The position numbers were made by a program, and so were the translations under genes. From Bradyrhizobium sp. ORS 375 (GTDB taxonomy: Bacteria; Pseudomonadota; Alphaproteobacteria; Rhizobiales; Xanthobacteraceae), in contig NZ_CAFI01000497.1 of NCBI RefSeq assembly GCF_000239775.1, positions 44,365 to 108,364 of the forward strand: a DNA stretch of 64,000 nucleotides, written 5' to 3'. The notes below the pieces were generated by a model. It saw nothing but the letters and a program-made list of their open reading frames with translations. It made no database searches and was not told the DNA's origin. Below are positions 50,516-59,761 of the stretch, piece after piece; positions within the stretch are counted from its first letter, which is position 1, and each line of letters starts with the position of its first letter.

Positions 50516-51427
50516 ATGAGTGCTCCAGTTCAGAACGATCCGGACAAACCGGCGCCGCCTTGGGCCAGTGAAGAGCTTCGCAAATACGCGCCGCGCCGGC
50601 GCCCAGCCGATGCCGGCTCGGCGGAATACGATTCTGCTCCCGATGGCAGCCAACTTCCGCATCATCTGATCGCGCGGCCAACTTTCCTGCCGGCGCGACC
50701 TCCGGCCGTCGATCTCGACGATGAGGAGGTGCGGCGCGCCTGGAGTGCGAAGCTCGATCCCGTGGTGATGCCGCTGCCGCCGGAAGACAGCTACAAGGTG
50801 TCGCGGGTTGGCGTCATCATCAAGATTGGTGCGGCCGTCGGCATTGCCGCCTCTGTTGCCATGATCGTCGTCAACATGGTCTCCTTCGACGCTGGCGGAG
50901 CCGCGCCGGCGGGCAAGAGCGTGATCATGCCGTCGACGGTGCTGGAGAGTCTCGCCCAGATCGACCCCGCCGAAGCCAAGGTCGCCCAGGACGACCCACC
51001 GCAGACGGTCGCTTCGCTGGCGGCGCCCAGCGCGAGCGACATGACGAGCCGCAGCTGGCCGTCGGCTCCGCAATCGCCGCCGCCGATGGTCACAGCGCCG
51101 CCGGCGGCGCCGGCCGCTGCGCCCGTCGCGACGCCCCGCCCGAGCGTTCCACTGCCGCGCGAGGAAGTCGATTCGCTGATGAAGCGCGGACGCGATCTGC
51201 TGGCGGCAGGCGACGTGGCGAGCGCCCGCCTGATCCTGACCCGGCTGTCCGATGCGGGAATCGCCGACGCATCGCTTCTGCTGGCGCGCACCTACGACCC
51301 GACCGAGCTGACGAAGTCGCGTCTCCTCGGCGCCGTCCCTGACGCCGCGAAGGCCCGCGCCTGGTATCTGAAGGCTGCGGAGCAAGGATCACCGGAAGCC
51401 AGTCGCCGCATCTCCGCAGCGCGCTGA
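50516..51427 (+). CDS. Sel1-like repeat membrane protein
   Basis: 303 residues: a disordered polar N-terminus (about 1-95), one membrane helix (IIKIGAAVGIAASVAMIVVN, about 100-120) and a Pro/Ala-rich linker (about 165-205). A C-terminal Sel1-like helical repeat follows (MKRGRDLLAAGDVASARLIL; DASLLLARTYDPTELTKSRL; KARAWYLKAAEQGSPEASRR). The topology places the Sel1 part in the periplasm. AGGAGG precedes ATG 50516. It stands 105 bases ahead of the fused binding protein and may act with it. Confidence 0.75.
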   Translation: MSAPVQNDPDKPAPPWASEELRKYAPRRRPADAGSAEYDSAPDGSQLPHHLIARPTFLPARPPAVDLDDEEVRRAWSAKLDPVVMPLPPEDSYKVSRVGVIIKIGAAVGIAASVAMIVVNMVSFDAGGAAPAGKSVIMPSTVLESLAQIDPAEAKVAQDDPPQTVASLAAPSASDMTSRSWPSAPQSPPPMVTAPPAAPAAAPVATPRPSVPLPREEVDSLMKRGRDLLAAGDVASARLILTRLSDAGIADASLLLARTYDPTELTKSRLLGAVPDAAKARAWYLKAAEQGSPEASRRISAAR

Positions 51428-51532
51428 CACCGCCAAAAAACGAAGCGTTCGACCAAGATCCGGACCGCCCGGCAACACGGGCGGCCGCGACGGCCTGCGC
51501 GCATAAGCCAAACCACCGACGGGAGGATTGAG

Positions 51533-53881
51533 ATGCAGGGCATCGACGCGGTTCGCGCCGGGGTGGCCACCGAACGAAGCCGCGGCCTGTTGCCGTTGGA
51601 TCGGCCGGTGAGTCGCGTCGGGATGATCGGTCAGGCCGCCGGGCTTGGCCTGGCCCTCCTGATCTCTCTGCAACTCGCGCAGCCGCGCACCGCCGCGGCA
51701 GCCGGCAGTGAAATCCGCATCGGCAACACCATGCCCTATAGCGGCCCGGCTCTCGCCTATGGCGTCATCGGCAAGACGATTGCGGCCTATTTCAACAAGA
51801 TCAACGCGGAAGGCGGCGTCAATGGCCGGCGCATCAATTTCATCTCCTATGATGACGGCTACAATCCCCAGAAGACCGTCGAGATGACGCGCAAGCTGGT
51901 CGAGGAGGACAACGTCCTCATGATGTTTGCCAGCCTCGGCACCGCCACGAGCCTCGCCGCCCGCCCCTATCTGAACGCCAACAAGGTGCCGCAACTGTTC
52001 GTCGCCTCCGGCTCCTCCCAGTGGGACCAGCCGCACGATTTTCCCTGGACCATGGGATTTCAGCCGAGCTACCAGACCGAGGCGCACATCTTCGCGCAAT
52101 ATCTGCTCGAGACGCATACGAGGGGGAAGATCGCGATCCTTTATCAGGATGACGATTTCGGCAAGGACTACATCAAAGGCCTGAAGGATGGTCTGGGCGG
52201 CAAGATCCCGGTGGTGGCCGAGGCCGGCTACAAAGTCACCGACGCCAATGTCAACCAGCAGATTGCGACGCTGAAGGCCTCGGGCGCCGACATCCTGCTC
52301 GACGTGACAACTCCCAAATTCGCAGTCATGGCGATCCGGCGTGTCGCCGAGATCGGCTGGCGTCCGGATCACCTCCTCACCTCGGTGTCGGATTCGGCAT
52401 CTGCCGTGATGCTGGCTGCCGGTGCGCAGAACTCGGAAGGCATCCTGTCGGCGAACTACTTCACCGACGACGACGACGCCGCAACGACCGACGATCCGCC
52501 TCACCGTGAGTGGGCCTCGTTCATGGACCGCTATCTCCCCCAGGTCTCCCGCAGCAACGGCCTGGCCATCTATGGCTACATCGTCGCCGAGACGATGGTC
52601 GCGGTCTTGAAGAGATGCGGCGACGACCTGTCGCGCGAGAACATCATGAAGCAGGCGACCTCCCTGAAAGGCCTGCAGTTGCCGATGCTGCTGCCGGGCA
52701 TCACGATCAACACCAGCGTCCACGACCATGCACCGCTCGAGCAGATGCAGATGATGCAGTTCACCGGCGGCCAGTGGCAGCGCTTCGGCCCGGTCCGCAG
52801 CGGCATTGATCCTGGAACCGTGAGCGATTCCTTCAAGACGATCTTTCGTTATGGCACGGCGAAGAAGGATCTGGCGAACCAGTTGAACGCCAACACCGTG
52901 ACGCTGATGACCGGATCGTTCGGCAGCACCTACGCCAACATGGGCGCCGACCTCGCTTCGATCCTGGACAAGGGCGCGGAGCTGCGCGTTCTGCCGGTGA
53001 TCGGCCGCGGCTCGGTGCAGTCGGTGGCCGACATCCTGCTGCTGCGTGGCGTCGACGCCGGCATCATCCGCAAGGACACGCTCGCGTTTCTCGAACGCAA
53101 GGATTTCGCCAACAATGTGCGGGAGCAGTTGGCCTATGTCGCCAAGCTGTTCAACGAGGAAATGCACGTGGTGGCGCCCAGGTCCATCACCAGCCTCAGC
53201 GAGCTCGACGGCAAGACCATTGCCGTCGACCTTCCCGACGGCGGAACCTTCGTCACCTCGATCAACGTGTTCGAACGGCTCGGGATCAGGCCGCATCTGC
53301 TGTACATCGAGCCGCGGCTGGCGGTGGACATGCTGCGCCGGGGCGACATCGACGCGATCATCGCGGTCGAAGGCAAGCCGCTGCAATGGCTCAGCCAGAT
53401 CAACGATCCCAACCTGCACCTCGTGCCGGTCGACTACGACAAGGCGCTGCGCGACGATTATCTGCCGGCGCAGTTGTCGGCCGAGGACTATCCGAATCTC
53501 GTCAGCGGCGGCGCGCCGGTGAACACGATCGCGGCCGAGGCGCTGCTCGCGTCGTATAACTGGCAGCCCGGCAGCGATCGCCACCGCCGGCTGTCATTGC
53601 TGGTCGAGGCGCTGTTCAACAACCTTCAGGCCCTGCAGCGCCCGCCGTTTCACCCCAAATGGCTGGAAGTGGCACCGCTGGCGCCGGTCGCCGGCTGGAC
53701 GCGGTTCAAGACGGCGCAGGACTGGCTCGAGCGCAACATGCCGGGCGCCCAGGTGATGGGCGCCAACGCCCAGGCCGGCGATCCGCAGCCGGGCGCGTCG
53801 ACCGACGCGAAGCTGTTCCGCGAATTCCTCGAATGGCGCGCCAACCGCCAGAAGCGGCCGGCGGCTCGGCCGCCGCAATGA
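51533..53881 (+). CDS. Fusion of two solute-binding folds (LivK-type plus TRAP-TAXI-type)
   Basis: 782 residues. After a signal/anchor helix (about 31-50, MIGQAAGLGLALLISLQLAQ) comes a complete LivK-type type I binding fold (about 58-435): IRIGNTMPYSGPALAYGVIG, KIAILYQDDDFGKDYIKGLK. It is followed at about 455-735 by a TRAP-TAXI/NMT1-like type II fold: TLMTGSFGSTYANMGADLAS, LDGKTIAVDLPDGGTFVTSI, PRLAVDMLRRGDIDAIIAVE. The C-terminus is a disordered tail. No transporter genes adjoin it. There is no kinase or catalytic domain, so it may be a dual-ligand receptor. GGAGG precedes the ATG. Confidence 0.8.
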   Translation: MQGIDAVRAGVATERSRGLLPLDRPVSRVGMIGQAAGLGLALLISLQLAQPRTAAAAGSEIRIGNTMPYSGPALAYGVIGKTIAAYFNKINAEGGVNGRRINFISYDDGYNPQKTVEMTRKLVEEDNVLMMFASLGTATSLAARPYLNANKVPQLFVASGSSQWDQPHDFPWTMGFQPSYQTEAHIFAQYLLETHTRGKIAILYQDDDFGKDYIKGLKDGLGGKIPVVAEAGYKVTDANVNQQIATLKASGADILLDVTTPKFAVMAIRRVAEIGWRPDHLLTSVSDSASAVMLAAGAQNSEGILSANYFTDDDDAATTDDPPHREWASFMDRYLPQVSRSNGLAIYGYIVAETMVAVLKRCGDDLSRENIMKQATSLKGLQLPMLLPGITINTSVHDHAPLEQMQMMQFTGGQWQRFGPVRSGIDPGTVSDSFKTIFRYGTAKKDLANQLNANTVTLMTGSFGSTYANMGADLASILDKGAELRVLPVIGRGSVQSVADILLLRGVDAGIIRKDTLAFLERKDFANNVREQLAYVAKLFNEEMHVVAPRSITSLSELDGKTIAVDLPDGGTFVTSINVFERLGIRPHLLYIEPRLAVDMLRRGDIDAIIAVEGKPLQWLSQINDPNLHLVPVDYDKALRDDYLPAQLSAEDYPNLVSGGAPVNTIAAEALLASYNWQPGSDRHRRLSLLVEALFNNLQALQRPPFHPKWLEVAPLAPVAGWTRFKTAQDWLERNMPGAQVMGANAQAGDPQPGASTDAKLFREFLEWRANRQKRPAARPPQ

Positions 53882-53894
53882 TCGATGCGCGGCC

Positions 53895-54755
53895 TCAAGC
53901 CGCCGCTCGCGTGATCCTGACCTGCACGTCGCACGGACGCGCGAGATAGGGGGCGGAGGTGACGAGCACGTCGGCGCCGGCCGCCGCATAGGCCGCCGCG
54001 TTCTGCGCATTGACGCCGCCGGCGGCCGCAACGATCGGCCGTAACGGCAGGGTCGCCAACGTTCTCATGCGCCGGACAAGGGCTGCGATGTCGGCGGGCG
54101 GGAATTTCTCCGCCTGGATGACATCGAAGCCGGCCGCCGCAGCCGCCACGGCGTGCTCGATGGTCGTGACCTCGATGACCAGCCGCTTCTCGGGAGCGGT
54201 GCGGCGCAACCGTTCGGCGATGTCGGCGAGCGGCGTATCGCCGAGAAGCGCCCGATGCTCGGGAAAGACGAGGATGGTCTCGGACAGGCCGAGCCGGTGC
54301 ATGACGGCCCCGCCCGCCTTCACGGCGGCAACGGCATACTGCTTGGTGCCTGGGACGTTCTTGCGCGTGCAGGCCACCGCGATCCCCGGCGTCACAGCAC
54401 GCGCGGCGCGCACGATGGCGGCGGCCTCCGTGGCGACGCCTGACCAGATCTCGATCAGCGTCTGGGCCACTTTCCAGCTCCGCAACAAGCCGGCGGCGGA
54501 TCCATGCGCCCGCAGGATCGAAGCTCCCTTTTCGAGCGCCGTACCGCTGCTGGCAAGCTGGTCGACACGGCAGCCGGCCAGCTCGATCAGTGCCGCCGCG
54601 TCCTCCGCCAGCGCCAGCACCATCCGGTCGCGCGCGCAGAACTGCATCTCGCCCGGCTCCGCGCCAATCCCGAGCGCCTCCGTCGTCAGGTCGCCATACG
54701 GAACGTCATCGCGAAGCAGCGCCTCCAGATCATGGGAGGTGGCGGTGGTGGGCAC
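53895..54755 (-). CDS. modD: ModD, quinolinate phosphoribosyltransferase-like molybdenum-linked protein
   Basis: 286 residues of NadC fold (LEALLRDDVPYGDLTTEALG; AVACTRKNVPGTKQYAVAAV; GGAVMHRLGLSETILVFPEH; FDVIQAEKFPPADIAALVRR; IVAAAGGVNAQNAAAYAAAG). The VPYGDLTTEALG start and TRKNVPGTK (NadC has TRKT-x-PG) place it in ModD. Its exact role in molybdenum uptake or metabolism is unknown. GTG 54755 follows GAGGAG. Divergent from the DUF2478 gene. Confidence 0.85.
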   Translation of the reverse strand: MPTTATSHDLEALLRDDVPYGDLTTEALGIGAEPGEMQFCARDRMVLALAEDAAALIELAGCRVDQLASSGTALEKGASILRAHGSAAGLLRSWKVAQTLIEIWSGVATEAAAIVRAARAVTPGIAVACTRKNVPGTKQYAVAAVKAGGAVMHRLGLSETILVFPEHRALLGDTPLADIAERLRRTAPEKRLVIEVTTIEHAVAAAAAGFDVIQAEKFPPADIAALVRRMRTLATLPLRPIVAAAGGVNAQNAAAYAAAGADVLVTSAPYLARPCDVQVRITRAAA

Positions 54756-54885
54756 GTGCGAGATCTCCTCTTGGTCGCGAGGCCATATTCCCGATATATC
54801 TACGGCGTCCTGCGCGCGTCCGAGCGCCGGCCCAGCATGCTCTGGCCGGCCGAGCGGAATGGCGGCAGCCGCCTGAGGTCACTCC

Positions 54886-55449
54886 ATGACGCTGCATCAA
54901 CACCCCGAGCCGGCAGAGCCCGCCCCGCCCCGCCTGGCCGCCGTTCTCTATGGACCCGGCGACGATGCCGACACCCTGCTGGATGATTTCGTCCAGGGTC
55001 TCCAGCAACGCGGCGTGCGCGTCGGCGGCATCGTTCAGCGCAACACCAGGGACGAGGTCGGGCGCAAGAGCGGAATGGACGTCATCGACCTCACCAATGG
55101 CGACACGATCTCGATCTGCCAGGACCTCGGCAGCGGCTCCACGGCGTGCAAGCTCGATGCCGCCGGCCTCGCCGAAGCCGGCATGGCCGTTCATCGCGCC
55201 ATCGCGGCCCATGCCGATCTCATCGTCATCAACAAATTCTCCAAGCAGGAGGCGTCGGGAAGCGGATTGCGCGGCGAGCTGGCCGACGCGATCACATCCG
55301 GAATCCCGGTGCTGACCGCCGTGCCGCAGAAATGCATGTCGGATTGGCGGGATTTCACGGGTGACTTCGGCACATTGCTGCCGCCGTCGCGCTCCGCGAT
55401 GGACGCCTGGTGGCTGACGCTGAGCTCACAGTCGGCGAGTGCCGGCTGA
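54886..55449 (+). CDS. DUF2478 family NTPase-like protein
   Basis: 187 residues (LAAVLYGPGDDADTLLDDFV; QGLQQRGVRVGGIVQRNTRD; GSTACKLDAAGLAEAGMAVH; ADLIVINKFSKQEASGSGLR; SGIPVLTAVPQKCMSDWRDF). This fits DUF2478, a P-loop-like fold without a clear Walker A Lys, repeatedly found near molybdate genes. The INKFSKQE segment may bind a nucleotide base. A lone GATATAT half-site lies in the shared promoter with modD. Confidence 0.8.
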   Translation: MTLHQHPEPAEPAPPRLAAVLYGPGDDADTLLDDFVQGLQQRGVRVGGIVQRNTRDEVGRKSGMDVIDLTNGDTISICQDLGSGSTACKLDAAGLAEAGMAVHRAIAAHADLIVINKFSKQEASGSGLRGELADAITSGIPVLTAVPQKCMSDWRDFTGDFGTLLPPSRSAMDAWWLTLSSQSASAG

Positions 55450-55481
55450 GGCACACAGACGGCTCCCGCCATCACAGGCAG

Positions 55482-55715
55482 CTATTTGCCAATCATCACG
55501 TCGGACGACTTGATCACGGCCGAGACACGGTCGCCAACGGCGAGTGCGAGCTCCTCGACCGCCTCGTTCGTGATGGCCGAGAACACCGTCAGTCCTGGAG
55601 CGAGCTCCACCTTGACGTGGGCGGTCGTTGCTCCCTTGGACACCGAGATCACCGTTCCCGGCAAGACATTCCGTGCGCTCAGCTTCACGTGCCGCTCCTC
55701 ATCTTTCAGCAGCAT
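55482..55715 (-). CDS. mop: Mop molbindin (single TOBE domain)
   Basis: 77 residues (KLSARNVLPGTVISVSKGAT; TAHVKVELAPGLTVFSAITN; EAVEELALAVGDRVSAVIKS; SDVMIGK). The SARN-x-LPG-x-V...VKSSDVMI pattern identifies a Mop-type molybdate-binding protein that oligomerises to store oxyanion in the cytoplasm. A Mo-box-like palindrome lies just upstream. Close to nif/fix genes, it likely buffers Mo for nitrogenase. Confidence 0.92.
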   Translation of the reverse strand: MLLKDEERHVKLSARNVLPGTVISVSKGATTAHVKVELAPGLTVFSAITNEAVEELALAVGDRVSAVIKSSDVMIGK

Positions 55716-55763
55716 CGTTGCTGCGGCCCGATGAAAGCAGAACAGGCGCGCGAGTTCAATGAC

Positions 55764-55783
55764 CTATATCAATCACGATATAG
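55764..55783. promoter_or_regulatory. Mo-box-like operator upstream of mop
   Basis: CTATATC-AATCAC-GATATAG is a perfect seven-base inverted repeat with a six-base spacer. The TATAT-rich arms and spacing resemble ModE/MopA/MopB sites (TATAT-N6/7-ATATA type). It lies 48 bases upstream of the mop start codon. Confidence 0.65.
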
Positions 55784-55796
55784 CATTTAGGAGCAC

Positions 55797-55820
55797 GGCG
55801 CATCCCGCCTGACATGCGCC
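55797..55820 (-). terminator. Hairpin after fixX
   Basis: GGCGCAT and ATGCGCC form a seven-base stem about 20 bases after the fixX stop, separating the fix operon from mop. Confidence 0.4.
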
Positions 55821-55838
55821 GAATTGCCCCCGCATCAT

Positions 55839-56135
55839 TCAGCCGAACTTGAACAGCACGCCATAGCCGCCGCGCGGATAGCTCCATTCGATGTCGCCGC
55901 TGGCCTCGCCGATCACCCGGCAGGTGCCGCATTCGATGCAGCCGTCGACGGTGATCTCGACCTGGCCCGAGTCATTCAGCTCATAGCAGCGCGCCGGGCA
56001 GGCCTTGAGCAGCGCCTTCAGCTGCGGGCTCGGCGTCGTATGTGGACGGACCTTGATATGGGCCCGGCCGGGATCGACCTGGTAGCGATTGTAGAACAGC
56101 TTGTCTTCGACCCGCACCGCGACATCCGTGCTCAT
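55839..56135 (-). CDS. fixX: Ferredoxin-like protein FixX
   Basis: 98 residues ([65 protein letters not shown]). The CIECGTC cluster and upstream CPARC supply the Fe-S ligands. FixX with FixABC forms an electron-bifurcating complex that reduces ferredoxin or flavodoxin for nitrogenase. Confidence 0.95.
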   Translation of the reverse strand: MSTDVAVRVEDKLFYNRYQVDPGRAHIKVRPHTTPSPQLKALLKACPARCYELNDSGQVEITVDGCIECGTCRVIGEASGDIEWSYPRGGYGVLFKFG

Positions 56136-56177
56136 CTCTGATCTCCCTTCGCTTCAACTGCTTGGTTCATTCACTGA

Positions 56178-57485
56178 TTAGCGCCAAGCCCGGGCAAACT
56201 TGAAGGCATCGCCGAACAGCCCCGTCCACGACCTCGCATTCACGAAGGAGCGCAGCATGCTGCTCTCCTTCTCCTTCTTCGGCGTGCCGTCGACGCGCAC
56301 GAAGTTCTGCATCGCCTTGGAGACGAGCTGCGGATAGGTCAGGAAGAAGTTCTGCGACTGATTGTGCAGCAGCGCCGGCATGTCCTTGTACTTCTTCAGG
56401 TCCTTGATGACGAAGGACTCCTCGAGCATCTTCTTGTAGAGCGCGAGGTTCTCCTTGGTCATTGGATCGCGGCGCGACTTCACCTGGAAGATCGCCTCGG
56501 CCGCGATGCGGCCCGAGGTCATGGCGAGGTTGGAGCCCTCGCGGTGGATCGCGTTGTTGAGCTGGGCGGCATCGCCGACCACGACCCAGCCATCGCCGCA
56601 GAGCTGCGGGATCGCATTGTAGCCGCCTTCGGGGATCAGATGCGCCGAGTACTCCTTGACCTCGGAGCCCTCGATCAGCGGCGCCACCGACGGATGCTGC
56701 TTGAAGCGCTCGAGCAGGCCATAGGGCGTCTCACCGGTCTTCTGGAAGTCGGACACGAGACAGCCGATGCCGAGCGAGATGCATTCCTTGTTGGAGTAGA
56801 TGAAGCCCATGCCCGTCATGCCGCGGGAGATCGTGCCGGCGGCCTCGATGACCGCGCCCTCGTCGCCCTTGAGGTTGAAGCGCGCCTCGATCGTCTCGCG
56901 CGGCAGGAAGTGCATCTCCTTGACCGCCAGCGCCACGTTTTCCGGCTTCGGCCGATCGCGCAAGCCCGCGCGGGTGCCCAGCAGGCCGTTGACGCCTTCG
57001 GCGAGCACGACCACGTCGGCATGGATCTCACCGTCGCGACGGTCGGTCTTGACACCGATGACCTTGCCGTAGGCGTCCTGCGCCAGCTCCGTCACCGTGG
57101 TCTCGCACAGCACGGTCGCGCCGGCTTCCTTGACCTTGGAGGAAAACCACTTGTCGAACTGCGCGCGGATGATGGTGTAGCGGTTCGGCTTCTCCTCGTT
57201 GAAATCGTCCGACTTGTAGTGCAGGCCGACATGCGACTTGTCGTCGAGCATCCAGAAGCGCTGCTCGACGAGGTGCCGCTCCAGCGGCGCTTCCTCGCGG
57301 AACTCGGGAATCAGCTTCTCCAGCATGTCGGCGTAGAGGATCGCGCCCTGCACGTTCTTCGAGCCCGAATACTCGCCGCGCTCGAGCTGCAGCACCTTCA
57401 TGCCGCGCTTGGCCATGGTCAGCGCAGCCGCATTGCCGGCCATGCCGGCGCCCACGACGATCGCGTCGAAACGTTCCTCGATCAT
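56178..57485 (-). CDS. fixC: Flavoprotein FixC
   Basis: 435 residues. The N-terminal FAD motif is [20 protein letters not shown]. Further family segments include [40 protein letters not shown] and a C-terminal ETF-QO-like region. FixC is the quinone-oxidoreductase-like subunit of FixABCX. 42 bases separate it from fixX. Confidence 0.95.
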   Translation of the reverse strand: MIEERFDAIVVGAGMAGNAAALTMAKRGMKVLQLERGEYSGSKNVQGAILYADMLEKLIPEFREEAPLERHLVEQRFWMLDDKSHVGLHYKSDDFNEEKPNRYTIIRAQFDKWFSSKVKEAGATVLCETTVTELAQDAYGKVIGVKTDRRDGEIHADVVVLAEGVNGLLGTRAGLRDRPKPENVALAVKEMHFLPRETIEARFNLKGDEGAVIEAAGTISRGMTGMGFIYSNKECISLGIGCLVSDFQKTGETPYGLLERFKQHPSVAPLIEGSEVKEYSAHLIPEGGYNAIPQLCGDGWVVVGDAAQLNNAIHREGSNLAMTSGRIAAEAIFQVKSRRDPMTKENLALYKKMLEESFVIKDLKKYKDMPALLHNQSQNFFLTYPQLVSKAMQNFVRVDGTPKKEKESSMLRSFVNARSWTGLFGDAFKFARAWR

Positions 57486-57504
57486 TGCCCTGCTCCTCTG
57501 GTGC

Positions 57505-58611
57505 CTAGCTTGCGATGCGGTCGCGCGAATGCGGCGACAATCGTGCGCGGAACGCCTCCGTCAGCGCCGGCAGCAGCCGGATCGCATCGGTGACGATGCC
57601 GACATGCGCGAAGTCGAAGATCGGCGCGTTCTTGTCGGTGTTGATGGCGACGATCAGGTCGGCGCCCTCGACGCCCACCCGATGTTGGATCGCGCCGGAG
57701 ATGCCGGCGGCAATGTAGAGCTTCGGGCGGATGGTCTTGCCGGTCTGCCCGATCTGGCGGTCCGAGGTGACCCAGCCTTTCTGCACCAGCGGGCGCGAGC
57801 AGCCGAACTCGGCGCCGAGCACCGCGGCGAGACCCTTGACCAGCTGGAAGTTCTCCGGCGAGCCCAGGCCCAACCCGCCAGCGACGACGATATCGGCGTA
57901 AGCGAGGTTGGACTTGGCGGAGTCGCGGTCCGGAATGAAGGACAGCACCTTGGTGACAATGTCTTCCTCGACCATGCCGAGCTTGTGCTCGATGATCCGG
58001 GTTGCCCGCTTTTCGATCCGCTCCGGCATCGGCATCACGCGCGGGCGCACCGTCGCCATCTGCGGCCGGTAGTTCAGGGTGTAGATCGTGCACAGCAGCG
58101 AGCCGCCGAAGGTCGGGCGCGTCGCCGCCAGCGAGCCGTCCGCGTCGACGTCGAGCGCGGTGCAATCGGCAGTGAGACCCGTCAGCAGCGTCGTCGCGAC
58201 CGAGCCGGCGAGGTCGCGCCCGAGCGTGGTGGCGCCCAGCAGCAGGATCTCCGGCTTGAAGGTGTTGACCGTGTCCGTCAGCGCCTTGGTGTAGGCCTCG
58301 TTGCGATAATCGGCGAGGACCTCATCGGCGACGATATAGGCAAGATCGGCGCCGTAGCAGAAAGACTCAGCCGCGGCATGCTGCACAGCCTCTCCAGGCG
58401 GTCCGATCACGACGGCCGCAAGATCGACCTTCAGCTTGTCGGCGAGCTGACGGCCCGCTCCCATCAGCTCCCAGGAGACGGGATGAACCTGCCCGCGCTC
58501 CTGCTCGATGAACACCCAGACGTGCTTGTAGGCCTTGAAGTGTTCCGGCAGCTCCTTCTTGGTCGCGGCGCGACCGGCAGCGGCGGGCGGTGCTTTGGTG
58601 GGTTCGCTCAT
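57505..58611 (-). CDS. fixB: Electron transfer flavoprotein alpha subunit FixB
   Basis: 368 residues. The C-terminal FAD domain of ETF-alpha is clear ([80 protein letters not shown]). The N-terminal 25 residues are Ala/Lys-rich ([20 protein letters not shown]). It forms the ETF heterodimer with FixA. Confidence 0.95.
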   Translation of the reverse strand: MSEPTKAPPAAAGRAATKKELPEHFKAYKHVWVFIEQERGQVHPVSWELMGAGRQLADKLKVDLAAVVIGPPGEAVQHAAAESFCYGADLAYIVADEVLADYRNEAYTKALTDTVNTFKPEILLLGATTLGRDLAGSVATTLLTGLTADCTALDVDADGSLAATRPTFGGSLLCTIYTLNYRPQMATVRPRVMPMPERIEKRATRIIEHKLGMVEEDIVTKVLSFIPDRDSAKSNLAYADIVVAGGLGLGSPENFQLVKGLAAVLGAEFGCSRPLVQKGWVTSDRQIGQTGKTIRPKLYIAAGISGAIQHRVGVEGADLIVAINTDKNAPIFDFAHVGIVTDAIRLLPALTEAFRARLSPHSRDRIAS

Positions 58612-58658
58612 GGTCGTCGTCCCGTTGATCGTTCAAAAGGCGGTGTCAAATGGCGAGG

Positions 58659-59504
58659 TCAGAAGCCGTGCGCGGATGAGATCAGCTCAGCCTCGAGCTT
58701 GGGCTGACGCTTGAACAGCTCCTCGATCAGCGCCTCCGCCGGCGGACGATTGGCGAAGTCGACGAAGGTTGCCTTCTCGGCTCGCGGCGACGGAGCGAAC
58801 ACGCGCTTCACAATGGTCGGCGAGCCCTTCAGGCCGCACTTCGAGATATCCTCGACTCCGGCGTCCTTGGCGCTCCAGGTCACGATCTGCGCCCGCGCGG
58901 CGCGCAGCGCGTCCGCCATGGCGCCGCGGCGGATCTCGTTGGTCGCCTCGAGCATCGTCACCAGGCAGGGCAGCTTTGTCTTGAGCACCTGCACACCGCC
59001 TTCCGACCGGCGCTCGGCCTCGATCGTGCGCGCGGCTGGATCGACCTCATTGATCTTGGCCACATAGGTCAGCTGCAGCAGGCCAAGGCGCTTGGCGATG
59101 CCAGGCCCCACCTGGGCAGTGTCGCCGTCGATGGTCTGCTTGCCGGTGAACACGATATCGGGCGCGCCGAAGGTGTCGCTGATCTTGCGGATGGCGGTCG
59201 CAAGCGCATAGGTCGTCGCCAGCGTGTCGGCGCCGGCAAAGAAGCGGTCGGTCAGCAGCACGGCGCGATCGGCGCCGTAGGTCAGCGCCCGGCGCAGCGA
59301 ATCCTCGGCGGACGGCGGCCCCATCGTCAGCACGGTCACCTCGCCGCCGAACTTGTCGCGCAACTGCAGAGCGGCTTCGAGTGCAAACAGGTCGTAGGGA
59401 TTGATGATGGTCGGCACGCCCTGGCGCATGATGGTGTTGGTCACCGGATGGACGCGGATCTGCGCGGAGTCCGGGACCTGCTTGATGCAGACGACGATAT
59501 GCAT
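58659..59504 (-). CDS. fixA: Electron transfer flavoprotein beta subunit FixA
   Basis: 281 residues (MHIVVCIKQVPDSAQIRVHP; TIINPYDLFALEAALQLRDK; VLTMGPPSAEDSLRRALTYG; FTGKQTIDGDTAQVGPGIAK). The beta subunit of the bifurcating ETF. ATG 59504 follows CCGGAGAGA; the longer frame to 59543 contains the sigma-54 promoter. First gene of fixABCX. Confidence 0.95.
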   Translation of the reverse strand: MHIVVCIKQVPDSAQIRVHPVTNTIMRQGVPTIINPYDLFALEAALQLRDKFGGEVTVLTMGPPSAEDSLRRALTYGADRAVLLTDRFFAGADTLATTYALATAIRKISDTFGAPDIVFTGKQTIDGDTAQVGPGIAKRLGLLQLTYVAKINEVDPAARTIEAERRSEGGVQVLKTKLPCLVTMLEATNEIRRGAMADALRAARAQIVTWSAKDAGVEDISKCGLKGSPTIVKRVFAPSPRAEKATFVDFANRPPAEALIEELFKRQPKLEAELISSAHGF

Positions 59505-59538
59505 GCGATCTCTCCGGTGTAGGGCCTGCCATGAGGAC

Positions 59539-59554
59539 AGCAATTGTCGTACCA
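59539..59554 (-). promoter_or_regulatory. Sigma-54 promoter of fixABCX
   Basis: On the minus strand TGGTACG-ACAA-TTGCT carries the invariant GG and GC with the required ten bases between them. It is one mismatch from TGGCACG-N4-TTGCT and about 35 bases upstream of the fixA start. Confidence 0.85.
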
Positions 59555-59658
59555 GTTTCAGTCGCGATGATTATCGTCGCCGTTTCAACGCCTTGCGCCG
59601 GGCACTTGAAATTCTGCTGAGAAGACCTGCAGAGGTCCGACACGTCGCAAGCAACACG

Positions 59659-59674
59659 CGTCGGGAATACGACA
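59659..59674 (-). promoter_or_regulatory. Near-consensus NifA site for fixA
   Basis: On the minus strand TGT-N10-ACG, one base off the NifA consensus TGT-N10-ACA, about 105-120 bases upstream of the sigma-54 promoter. No perfect site was found between nifW and fixA. Confidence 0.45.
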
Positions 59675-59707
59675 GGACTTCGATTCGCTCAGCTCGCTCG
59701 AAACAAG

Positions 59708-59735
59708 AGCGCCGCCGGCAGAGCCCGGCGGCGCT
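59708..59735 (-). terminator. Terminator after nifW
   Basis: AGCGCCGCCGG and CCGGCGGCGCT form a perfect 11-base stem followed on the minus strand by CTTGTTTC. It separates the nifV-cysE-nifW unit from fixA. Confidence 0.7.
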
Positions 59736-59761
59736 TGCGCATGTCATGATGAGTTCGTCTG

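Noticed and set aside
51389-53584. A 731-codon minus-strand frame opposite the fused binding protein
   Set aside because: The plus-strand frame has clear signal peptide and binding-fold motifs; the minus frame is the complementary shadow.
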